Under the pieces are notes generated by a model. The model was not told where the DNA came from, searched no databases, and saw only the letters and a list, made by a program, of their open reading frames with translations. Shown here one piece after another: positions 1 to 8,298 of a stretch of 64,000 bases of DNA (within the stretch, counting starts at the first letter, position 1; each line of letters begins with the position of its first letter). The translations under genes and the position numbers were made by a program. The stretch comes from CAJQQY01 sp964564545 (GTDB taxonomy: Bacteria > Bacteroidota > Bacteroidia > Chitinophagales > Saprospiraceae). The stretch covers positions 1 through 64,000 of the forward strand of contig CAZMBP010000074.1 in NCBI GenBank assembly GCA_964564545.1. Reading direction: 5' to 3'.

Positions 1-450
1 ATTTTTTACTTCACTAAATTCAAATCTCATCTCGCTTTACTAGTAGTCTAAATTTGATTACCTGCTCAAAAGCAACCACCTTTTAATTTTTATATTAAAA
101 AAAATCATAAATGGTATGTTGTTTGCATATGTAGTGATGTATTCAATTTTAAACTACTATGAGAAAGTCAGGCGATGAATGAACATCCCCCCGTTCATTC
201 AGCCATGAATTTTAGGTTTAAAATAAAGAAGCTTCAACATTTCCACGATCCTCCACAACTTATTTCGATTAATAAAGTCACCAAAGAAAGATGGATGGAC
301 TTCAATTGATTTTCAATTTTAAAATTATAAAAACTGAAAATCAATCAATTAAAACGCATTTTATTGAAAATCAAATTTTAATACCATCGCCGTTTTTCGA
401 ATTACAAACATCGATAATGATATATTTTTTACACTAAAAAAACAAGCATT
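1..450. other. AT-rich region upstream of the first gene, with two hairpins
   Basis: No gene is supported here. A perfect 9-bp stem TGAATGAAC/GTTCATTCA with an 8-nt C-rich loop lies at 176-201. A second 10-bp stem TTGATTTTCA/TGAAAATCAA lies at 306-315 and 335-344. A 7-codon ORF (ATG at 159, MRKSGDE) ends at the foot of the first hairpin, an arrangement that could be a leader peptide but is too short to judge. I found no TAnnTTTG box close to the gene starting at 451. The left edge may belong to a neighbouring gene's flank outside the window. Confidence 0.4.
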
Positions 451-1593
451 ATGAGATCGATAATTTTCTTATTGCTAGCAGGTTTGCTTTTGATGTCGGC
501 CAAAAATCCACCATCAGAAGGAATCGAGTTTTACCAAGGTTCATTTACTTCTGCTAAATTAAAAGCATCAGAAGAAGGTAAATTATTCTTTTTAGATTTT
601 ACTGCAAGTTGGTGTACACCATGTCAATGGATGGAGGAAACTACCTTCACGGATCCTACTTTAGCTGCCTATGTAAAAGAAAATTATGTGGCTCTTCAAG
701 TTGACATTGATGATTTTGATGGTTATGCTTTAAAGCAAAAATATAATATTCATATTTTGCCATCCTTACTTGTTTTTAATTCTTCAGGGCAACTTTTGGG
801 ACAATATCAAGAGTCTCTCTCTCCTTCGAATATGTTGGCAATTTTACAACAATACGATCAACCTGTGAATAGAATGGCTGCACGACCTTCAAAGGCAAGA
901 ATAGCCAAAATCACAAATCGAAAGCAATTGGCTCCTAAAATAAGAAGAACTCAACCTCAGGTTTCAACGCCTGTAGTTTCAACACCTTCAATTGAAGAAT
1001 ATGTGGCTGAAGAAAAGATGGAACTTCCATCTACATTTATGGTTACTCAACCAGTTACAACTACGATAGATTATACTTCTAACCGCCCAACAGCGGTAGG
1101 AAAAATTTCAAGAAATAGATTGGTCAAAAAGAAGCAGAAACAATTGGTTTCCTTCGAAGAGAACAATCAAAAAATGCAACCAAACTTACGTACTATGCCT
1201 ACTACGATTCCAACTCAAGATTATTTTGAGGATGAAATCGAGGAAGCACCAACTCTAACTAAAGAGAAACCTTATGCTCATGTTTCGAATCTAGATCTCA
1301 ATACGGATAGTGGCGAGGGATTGTACAGATTTAATGTACTACGCCAACATTCTACAGGATTTAGTGTTCAAGTGGGCGCTTACGCAGAGTATAGCAATGT
1401 CTTGCAACAAGCATCGTTGTTTCAACAACAATTTGATGAGCCGGTCATTGTTCATATCTCTAACAATCAACACCGAACTTTATATAAAGTGATGCTCGGG
1501 GAGTTTAATACTCGATCTGCAGCTATCGATTTTATGAGAACGGTACAAGCAAAGGGAATGGATTGTATCATTAAAGATCTTTCCAACCATTAA
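451..1593 (+). CDS. Exported thioredoxin-like protein with C-terminal SPOR domain
   Basis: A 380-aa protein with an N-terminal hydrophobic signal segment (residues 1-17, no clear lipobox) followed by a thioredoxin-like domain (about 25-130) holding the redox motif WCTPC (Cys55, Cys58) and a conserved cis-Pro-like ILPSLLVF stretch. Residues 140-300 are a Pro/Thr/Lys-rich linker without a recognised domain. Residues about 301-378 form a SPOR domain (starts FSVQVGAY), a fold that in other bacteria binds denuded peptidoglycan glycan strands. The inference is a periplasmic disulfide reductase or isomerase held near the wall. It is followed by a rho-independent terminator at 1620-1651, so it is probably monocistronic. 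The domain combination is unusual; individual domain calls are confident, the function is not. Confidence 0.8.
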   Translation: MRSIIFLLLAGLLLMSAKNPPSEGIEFYQGSFTSAKLKASEEGKLFFLDFTASWCTPCQWMEETTFTDPTLAAYVKENYVALQVDIDDFDGYALKQKYNIHILPSLLVFNSSGQLLGQYQESLSPSNMLAILQQYDQPVNRMAARPSKARIAKITNRKQLAPKIRRTQPQVSTPVVSTPSIEEYVAEEKMELPSTFMVTQPVTTTIDYTSNRPTAVGKISRNRLVKKKQKQLVSFEENNQKMQPNLRTMPTTIPTQDYFEDEIEEAPTLTKEKPYAHVSNLDLNTDSGEGLYRFNVLRQHSTGFSVQVGAYAEYSNVLQQASLFQQQFDEPVIVHISNNQHRTLYKVMLGEFNTRSAAIDFMRTVQAKGMDCIIKDLSNH

Positions 1594-1619
1594 AAACTAA
1601 TTTGCTTAGGAAACGAATT

Positions 1620-1651
1620 GGGGAGAAAGCGCTGCTTTCTTCCCTTTTTTT
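1620..1651 (+). terminator. Rho-independent terminator after the thioredoxin-SPOR gene
   Basis: An 11-bp stem (GGGGAGAAAGC/GCTTTCTTCCC, one G-U pair) with a 3-nt loop is followed by seven T residues. Confidence 0.75.
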
Positions 1652-1713
1652 GTTTTGATAGGAATCAGTCGAATCCGTATTCTTATCATTTTTTTTCAAA
1701 AAAATAAATTTCC

Positions 1714-1721
1714 TACTTTTG
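1714..1721 (+). promoter_or_regulatory. Bacteroidota -7 box TACTTTTG for hutI
   Basis: TACTTTTG fits TAnnTTTG exactly and ends 11 nt before the ATG at 1733. Transcription would start only a few bases before the start codon, so the mRNA would be nearly leaderless. No clear -33 TTTG was found at the usual spacing. Confidence 0.5.
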
Positions 1722-1732
1722 AGAAAAAAATC

Positions 1733-2959
1733 ATGCTGATAAAAAATATCAATACGCTAGTTGGAGTTGATGAGGATTTTTGCAAAGTAAAAAAAGGTGC
1801 AGAGATGAAAAATCTCGGTACTATCGACAATGCTTGGTTATTAATTCAAAAAAATAAAATTGCTGATTTTGGGAAAATGGATACCTGTCCTGAGCGAAAT
1901 GAAGAAGTAATTGATGCAACTGGAAAAATGGTTTTTCCTTCATGGTGTGATTCACATACTCATTTAGTTTTTGCAGGAAGCCGAGAAGGAGAATTTCGAG
2001 ATCGAATCGAGGGGCTTTCTTATGAAGAAATTGCTCGTCGAGGTGGAGGTATACTAAACTCTGCAAAACGATTAAGAGGGACACCCGAAGAAGATTTATT
2101 GGAGCAAGCTTGGAATCGAATGGAAGAAGTGAAAAACTTTGGAACTGGAGTAATTGAAATAAAAAGTGGCTACGGGTTGACTGTTGAAAGTGAGTTAAAA
2201 ATGCTGCGAGTTATTCGAAAATTAAAGGCAATTTCTCCTTTGAAGATTAAAGCCACATTTTTAGGCGCTCATGCATTGCCTCCAGAGTTCAAAGAAAACA
2301 GAGAAGGGTATATAAACTTGATAATCAATGAGTTACTTCCTAAAATAGCAGATGAGGGATTAGCAGATTATATTGATGTTTTTTGTGAAAAAGTAGCTTT
2401 CTCACCTGCTGAGACCGAACAAATTATGGAAGCTGGTGCAAAGTATGGTTTGAAACCAAAAATCCATACAAATCAATTTAATTGCATGGGTGGAATTGAA
2501 GCAAGTGTAAAATATGGGGCAATTTCTGTCGATCATTTGGAAGTAGTGAATGATGCAGAAATTGAAGTTTTAAAAAATTCTAATACCATGGCGACATTAT
2601 TGCCTTCTGCTCCATTTTTTATTAATGACCACTACCCTCCTGCGAGGAAATTAATTGATGCAGGTTTGCCTGTAGCTTTAGCGACAGATTTTAACCCTGG
2701 GTCTACACCTTCGGGGAGAATGTCATTTGTAGTTTCGTTGGCTTGCATCAAAATGAGAATGTTGCCAGAAGAAGCAATCAATGCTGCTACCATCAATGGT
2801 GCTGCTGCTCTAGAATTACAAGATAATTATGGAAGTATAGCAAGAGGGAAAGTGGCGAATATTTTTATTTCAAAACCAATGTCTTCTATTGCTTTTTTAC
2901 CCTATTCTTTTGGAAGCAATTTGGTGGAAACGGTAATTTTAAATGGAGAAAAAACATAA
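1733..2959 (+). CDS. hutI: Imidazolonepropionase
   Basis: Amidohydrolase-family enzyme that hydrolyses 4-imidazolone-5-propanoate to N-formimino-L-glutamate, the third step of histidine degradation. The metal-site motif DSHTHLVFAGSRE, the HALPPE segment, KIHTNQF, DHLEV and ATDFNPGS are all present and typical of HutI. The frame is open back to 1655, but the ATG at 1733 gives 408 aa, the usual length, and lies just after a TAnnTTTG box, so I prefer it. No hutH, hutU or hutG is adjacent; the rest of the pathway must lie elsewhere. A 12-bp hairpin follows at 2993-3023. Confidence 0.93.
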   Translation: MLIKNINTLVGVDEDFCKVKKGAEMKNLGTIDNAWLLIQKNKIADFGKMDTCPERNEEVIDATGKMVFPSWCDSHTHLVFAGSREGEFRDRIEGLSYEEIARRGGGILNSAKRLRGTPEEDLLEQAWNRMEEVKNFGTGVIEIKSGYGLTVESELKMLRVIRKLKAISPLKIKATFLGAHALPPEFKENREGYINLIINELLPKIADEGLADYIDVFCEKVAFSPAETEQIMEAGAKYGLKPKIHTNQFNCMGGIEASVKYGAISVDHLEVVNDAEIEVLKNSNTMATLLPSAPFFINDHYPPARKLIDAGLPVALATDFNPGSTPSGRMSFVVSLACIKMRMLPEEAINAATINGAAALELQDNYGSIARGKVANIFISKPMSSIAFLPYSFGSNLVETVILNGEKT

Positions 2960-2992
2960 AAACATCGTGTGCTTTTGAGGAAAAACCTCCAA

Positions 2993-3023
2993 CTCACAAT
3001 ATGATTTCAAGTCATATTGTGAG
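2993..3023 (+). terminator. Hairpin downstream of hutI
   Basis: A perfect 12-bp stem CTCACAATATGA/TCATATTGTGAG with a 7-nt loop, 33 bases after the hutI stop. There is no strong T-run after it, so it could be a terminator, an mRNA 3' stabiliser or a repeat. Confidence 0.45.
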
Positions 3024-3410
3024 CAAAACAGCAAACCTATTCTTTTCAAAAAAACTTGGCAAAATAGTTGAATTTAAACAGTATTCCCCTCTTCGCAACT
3101 AAATAACCTACCACAACAAATCATCCAATAAAAACTGATGATTTGCCTATTATTTTGCATAACCATTGAGCAATATTTAGAGTTGAAAATCGTTTTAAGT
3201 GCGATCTTCAAAAAAGGGCTTTTTGAATGGGTTTTTTGAAAAAAATATTTTTGCCAAATATCCGTCAAAACCTTTAAACCTGAGGCTAACGAGGGCAGCC
3301 AAATAATCTAAGACAGCATCTCTGATTTAAACAATTTTTTGGAAAAAAAATTACATTAGAGAAAACCTCCATTCCTTTAATCTAAATTAGAATTGTTCAT
3401 AACCTATTCC
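3024..3410. other. Intergenic stretch before the SprB-repeat gene
   Basis: No gene recognised. It holds a small inverted repeat AAATCATC/GATGATTT (3118-3125 and 3137-3144) and a locally G-rich patch around 3280-3300. I see no riboswitch or RNA family that I can name. Confidence 0.3.
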
Positions 3411-3418
3411 TATTTTTG
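3411..3418 (+). promoter_or_regulatory. Bacteroidota -7 box TATTTTTG for the SprB-repeat gene
   Basis: Exact TAnnTTTG match 68 bases upstream of the start codon. A TTG lies 15 nt upstream, closer than the usual 17-23 nt. Confidence 0.45.
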
Positions 3419-3486
3419 TGCTTTAATTGCGCTAAGAGATTAGGGTATATTTTTTTAAGAAATAAATTAACCGATCCTAATTCCCC

Positions 3487-6400
3487 ATGGTTTCAAAAAA
3501 TAATAACTTAAAGATGTTAAAACGTTTATTCCCAATCACCTTGTTGACCTTTATGGCGACGGTTGTTTTTGCTCAAAATCCGCAACCAGCTGGAATCGCA
3601 ACTTCCGATTTTTCAAATCAACCAGAAGGTATTTTAGCTTGTGCCCCTGGTGCAGGAAATGAAGCAGGTACTATTTCATTAGGAGCCTTTATTGGTTCGA
3701 GTAATGATGTAGACTTTGACACGATGTATTTGTGCTGGAATGACCAAATATTAATTGATCATGATGCTGGGTCTGAAGATTTCTCAGGAGATCCAATTAC
3801 AAGTTCTCCTTCAGGAATTGGGTATGCAGTTTATGATTGTCCTCCTGATGTTCTTTTCAATGGAGAATTGGCTACTATCCAAACTGATCCTTGTGTTACA
3901 AGTAATCCTCCACCAACAGGAGGTGCTGTACTTCCATACATCGCAACTCCACCAAACACAACAGGTGATATCATTTTTGATAACCAAGGAGGAATTCAAG
4001 GTTTCTTTAACGGAGGTGCTCCTGTATTAAAATGGTTTGCACCTATCACATATGATTCTCTTTCAATAACTGGAGGAGTTGGATTTGCCAATTATGAAGG
4101 CTTACCAAGCGGACCTTGTGTTGATGTAAATGAGCAAGAAGCATTCGCAGTAGTTTATCTAAATGAAATTGTTCCTTCAAATATCCAAACGTCATTTCCA
4201 CCAACTACAGGTGAACCAATTAGTGATTGTTTTGGAGCATTTGATATTACTGGAGGTCTTCCTGAATTTGACCCAAGTGAATCTTATAATATTTCAATTA
4301 CTCTAGCAAGTAATCCATCAGTTACGGGTACTTTGGTAAGTGTAGTAAATGGTTTAGCTAAATTTAAAATTACTGAGCCTGGATTATATAATATTTCAAT
4401 AACTGACGGAAAATCTTGCCCTGCTAACTTCGATATGGACATGGCAGGTTGTACTGCTTTAGGCACAAATATTCCTGATGTAACTGCTCTTCCTGCTTCG
4501 ACAGTTTGTGTGCCATTTTCTGCACAAGACTTTACAGATATTTTTTCTTTCCAATATTCTATTCATTGGGATCCAACGATTTTGTCATATGCAAATGCAA
4601 ATTTTGTGAATCCTGATTTAAATAATATTGATTTACTTTTTGCTACAGTTGGAACGGATGCTTTGACAACATCATTCTTTTATCTTTCAGGAGGAGCTGC
4701 ATCTTTAACCGTACCAGATGGAGATATTCTCTTTGAAATTTGTTTTAATGTACTTGGCCCAATAGGTTCGACGAGTCCAATTACAATAGATGGAGATCCA
4801 ACGATCATTGATGTTTATAATGGAAGTAATGTTTATTTAGGATTTGTTCCAAATGCTGGTTCCGTTACGGTTGTAAATCAAGCACTTTTTGATATTACAA
4901 TTACACCAAATGATGTGAGTTGTAATGGACTTTCAGATGGAAGTATTGATTTTACTGTAAATATTCCAAGTAATGGAACGGCTCCTTATGATATTGGATA
5001 TTCCCAAGTGGGGAATCCTACTAATAACGGTGCAATTACGGGAATTAATGAGGGTGAAATGGTTTCGCAACCAGGCTTACCTGCGGGAACTTATGCTTTA
5101 ACTATTACGGATTCGAGTGTTCCTGCTGTGGTTGACTTAGATACGATTTTGATTGAAGAACCACCAATTTTGGGAGCGAGTATTTCTGTTTCTCAACCAA
5201 TTCTCTGCTTTGGAGATACGAATGGATCTTTTACTGCTGATGTAATTGTGGGTGGAGTTATTGTTAATAATCCTGGTCCAGAATATACTTTTTTATGGAC
5301 TCCTGGAAATGTAACTACTCAAACAATTCCAAATGTTGATCCTGCATTAGGAACTTATGCAGTTACCATTACCGATGGAAATATGTGTACCGCTGTCGCA
5401 AGTACTACTCCTTCACAGCCTTCTGAATTGACCGTAGATGTGATGGTGACAGATGCTGCTTGTTCAGGAATTGATAATGGAGAAATTGAAGCTACAGGAA
5501 TGGGAGGTGTAACTGGTACTGGAACATATACTTATGCATGGAGTACCACTCCAACTCAAACTACTCAAATTGCCACTAACCTTGGAATTGGAACTTATAC
5601 AGTAACGATTACTGATGACAATATGTGTACAGCTACTGCTACCGGAACAGTAAGTGCTGCAACGATAATTTTTGCTAATTCAGTTGTTCAAGATGTGAAT
5701 TGTAATGGTGCAAATGATGGAGCAATCTTTCATGCACCCTCAGTAATTGGAACAAATAACGGAGGTTATACTTATCAATGGTCGCCAAATGTTTCGACTA
5801 TGAGTAGTGCTTCACCCCTTGCTCCAGGAACATATACTACAACGATTACCGATGCTTTAGGCTGTAATATAGATACGACAATTACGATTTCAGAACCAGA
5901 TGCTTTACTGATTGATGGGATAGTAAATACTACTGATGAAACTTGTGCCATTGGAGGAAATGACGGAACAGCTTCGGTCAATGTGATCGGAGGTACTCCT
6001 TTTCCAAACGGAAGTTATACTTATACTTGGACATGTTGTGTTGGGGTAGATGCTAACTCTGTAAACAATGTTCCTTCAGGGGCTTATGTTGTTACAATTG
6101 AGGATGCAAATGGATGTCAAACTTTTTCTCCATTTACCATCAATCCTCCTACACCTCCTACCATTGTGTCTTTTGATTCCATCTCTGTGGATTGTCCAAC
6201 TGATACCAATGGAGAATTAACAGTAAATGCTACTGACGGAAATACGCCTATCACAGATTACTCTTGGACTTTTCCAAATGGATCGATTGTTAATGGTCAA
6301 ACAATTAGCAACTTAGGCCCTGGAACTTATACTGTAACTGTAACTTCTGCTGATGGTTGTGAAGCGATTGATTCAGCTTTTCTCTATGCACCTGAACAAT

Positions 6401-8148
6401 TAATGTTAGTTCAACCATTACCAACTAATCCAAATTGTTATGGAGAAAGTACTGGAACTGCTGCTGTTCAAATGTCAGGAGGTACAACTCCATATGTTTA
6501 TCAATGGTCTACTAATGCTGGCAATTCAACAAATTCTGCTGTACCAGCTTTACCTTCTGGAACTTATACCGTAACGATTACAGACGCTAATATGTGTGAT
6601 CAAATTGTGACTGAAGTTATACTAGAAGATCCAGATAGTATTACAATTGTATTTACCGACATTACACCTGTAAGTTGTTTTGATCAAGTTGTTGATTGTG
6701 ATGGAGGAGCAACAGCTTTAGCATCTGGAGGAAATGCACCTTCTGCAATTTATACTTTTTCTTGGTCATCAGGTGAATTAGAAGTAGATATGAGTAGTAC
6801 CGCAACTGAACTTTGTCAAGGATTACAAACAGTAAATGTCCAAGATGAAAATGGTTGTTTTAATTCTGCTACAGTAGATATTCCTGCCCCTCCTCAATTA
6901 GGTCTAAATCCAACCTTAAATGAACCAAGTTGTTTTGGTGCTTCGGATGGTTCGATTACTGCCAATGGAACAGGTGGAGTTCCAGCCTACACTTTTGAAT
7001 GGGGTAATGGAACTACTGATATTACTTTAGCAAATATTCCAGCTGGTGATTATCCAGTTACGGTTACAGATATGAATGGATGTGAATTTGAAACTATGGT
7101 TACCTTAGGTGAGCCTGAAGTTTTAGTTGCTGTTCTTGATAGTACTGAAAACGTAACATGTGGCGGAGATGCAGATGGATATATCCAAGTAGATTTTACA
7201 GGAGGAAATGGTGACCCGATGACCTATACTTGGTCTGGTGGAGTTAGTACAACTAATATTGCTAGTGGATTATCTCCAGGAGTTTATACTGTTACTATTT
7301 CTGATGTGAATGGATGTTCGGATGAAGTTTCTTATAATGTAACTGAACCAATTCCTGTTTTTGGATTTATCCCAACTCCTCTAGAACCAATTTGTAATGG
7401 TGACCAAACACTTCTAACTGTAGAAACTGCAGGAGGTGGAACTGGTGCTCCATATACTTTCTCAGTTGATGGTGGACCTGCTCAAAACATTGGAACTGCC
7501 ATTAATGTATTTGCAGGAGATCATGTTGTAGAAATTTCAGATGGAAATGGATGTACTTATACTGAAAATATTTTCATTAATGAGCCACCTGCAATTATTG
7601 TTAATCTTGGGCCAGATGTTGAAATACAATTAGGTGAATCGCTTCAATTAAATGCAATTTTATCGGGAAGTAATGTGCCGATTGATTCTATCATTTGGAC
7701 ACCTGCTATTTTTGATTCGACTTCTTGTTTGAACTGTTTGAACCCAGTTGTATCTCCTCTTGATGATCAAACATATTCTGTTGAAATTTTTGACATCAAT
7801 GGCTGTAACGGAAGTGATGATATTTTTATTGAGGTAGATAAAAACAGAAACGTTTTTATTCCAAATGTCTTCACTCCAAATGGAGATGGATTCAATGATG
7901 AATTTCAAGTGTTCTCTGGACCTGGAGTTACTCAAATTAATTCCATGCAAGTATTTGATCGATGGGGTGAATTAGTCTTTGAAAGAAATAACTTGGCACC
8001 TTCAGCTTTCCCTGATGTGGCAAATGGTTGGGATGGCCGATTCAGAGGAAGGATAATGAATCCTGGGGTGTTTGTATATTTAATTGAAGTAACTTTTGAT
8101 GATGGCATTACCTTATTGTATCGAGGTGATGTGACTTTACTTGATTAA
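3487..8148 (+). CDS. SprB-repeat cell-surface protein with T9SS type B sorting domain
   Basis: A 1553-aa secreted protein. It has a signal peptide (about 10-29, ending VVFAQ), an N-terminal region without a named domain (30-330), a cohesin-like beta domain (about 335-465, with FQYSIHWDPTILSY), then about eleven SprB-type repeats of 75-90 aa. Each repeat opens with C(F/N)G..DG, has a YxW core and closes with GTYTVTITD..GC. The C-terminus is the gliding motility-associated/CHU_C domain (about 1460-1553, FTPNGDGFNDEF and FDRWGELVF), a type B signal that directs export by T9SS and retention on the surface. SprB itself is the mobile gliding adhesin of Flavobacterium; this much smaller relative could be an adhesin or polymer-binding surface protein. 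Start at 3487 or at Met10 (3514) are both plausible. A strong terminator follows. Confidence 0.88.
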   Translation: MVSKNNNLKMLKRLFPITLLTFMATVVFAQNPQPAGIATSDFSNQPEGILACAPGAGNEAGTISLGAFIGSSNDVDFDTMYLCWNDQILIDHDAGSEDFSGDPITSSPSGIGYAVYDCPPDVLFNGELATIQTDPCVTSNPPPTGGAVLPYIATPPNTTGDIIFDNQGGIQGFFNGGAPVLKWFAPITYDSLSITGGVGFANYEGLPSGPCVDVNEQEAFAVVYLNEIVPSNIQTSFPPTTGEPISDCFGAFDITGGLPEFDPSESYNISITLASNPSVTGTLVSVVNGLAKFKITEPGLYNISITDGKSCPANFDMDMAGCTALGTNIPDVTALPASTVCVPFSAQDFTDIFSFQYSIHWDPTILSYANANFVNPDLNNIDLLFATVGTDALTTSFFYLSGGAASLTVPDGDILFEICFNVLGPIGSTSPITIDGDPTIIDVYNGSNVYLGFVPNAGSVTVVNQALFDITITPNDVSCNGLSDGSIDFTVNIPSNGTAPYDIGYSQVGNPTNNGAITGINEGEMVSQPGLPAGTYALTITDSSVPAVVDLDTILIEEPPILGASISVSQPILCFGDTNGSFTADVIVGGVIVNNPGPEYTFLWTPGNVTTQTIPNVDPALGTYAVTITDGNMCTAVASTTPSQPSELTVDVMVTDAACSGIDNGEIEATGMGGVTGTGTYTYAWSTTPTQTTQIATNLGIGTYTVTITDDNMCTATATGTVSAATIIFANSVVQDVNCNGANDGAIFHAPSVIGTNNGGYTYQWSPNVSTMSSASPLAPGTYTTTITDALGCNIDTTITISEPDALLIDGIVNTTDETCAIGGNDGTASVNVIGGTPFPNGSYTYTWTCCVGVDANSVNNVPSGAYVVTIEDANGCQTFSPFTINPPTPPTIVSFDSISVDCPTDTNGELTVNATDGNTPITDYSWTFPNGSIVNGQTISNLGPGTYTVTVTSADGCEAIDSAFLYAPEQLMLVQPLPTNPNCYGESTGTAAVQMSGGTTPYVYQWSTNAGNSTNSAVPALPSGTYTVTITDANMCDQIVTEVILEDPDSITIVFTDITPVSCFDQVVDCDGGATALASGGNAPSAIYTFSWSSGELEVDMSSTATELCQGLQTVNVQDENGCFNSATVDIPAPPQLGLNPTLNEPSCFGASDGSITANGTGGVPAYTFEWGNGTTDITLANIPAGDYPVTVTDMNGCEFETMVTLGEPEVLVAVLDSTENVTCGGDADGYIQVDFTGGNGDPMTYTWSGGVSTTNIASGLSPGVYTVTISDVNGCSDEVSYNVTEPIPVFGFIPTPLEPICNGDQTLLTVETAGGGTGAPYTFSVDGGPAQNIGTAINVFAGDHVVEISDGNGCTYTENIFINEPPAIIVNLGPDVEIQLGESLQLNAILSGSNVPIDSIIWTPAIFDSTSCLNCLNPVVSPLDDQTYSVEIFDINGCNGSDDIFIEVDKNRNVFIPNVFTPNGDGFNDEFQVFSGPGVTQINSMQVFDRWGELVFERNNLAPSAFPDVANGWDGRFRGRIMNPGVFVYLIEVTFDDGITLLYRGDVTLLD

Positions 8149-8171
8149 TATTTAAAATAAATAAAAAAGAG

Positions 8172-8210
8172 AAGCCTGATTTTCAGTAACTGAAAATCAG
8201 GCTTTTTTTT
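8172..8210. terminator. Bidirectional terminator between convergent genes
   Basis: A perfect 15-bp stem AAGCCTGATTTTCAG with a 3-nt loop and eight Ts on the plus side; the other flank is A-rich, so it also serves the minus-strand kinase gene. Confidence 0.85.
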
Positions 8211-8298
8211 GAATATTGATTCAAGAAACTTGAGCAATTAATTTTGTATATTTTACGAAAAGTATCGTCCAACAACTCAAATCCTTGTTCTTAAATCA

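Noticed and set aside
3270..3340. Riboswitch-like G-rich patch
   Set aside because: Only 4-5-bp pairings can be drawn and no known motif is present.
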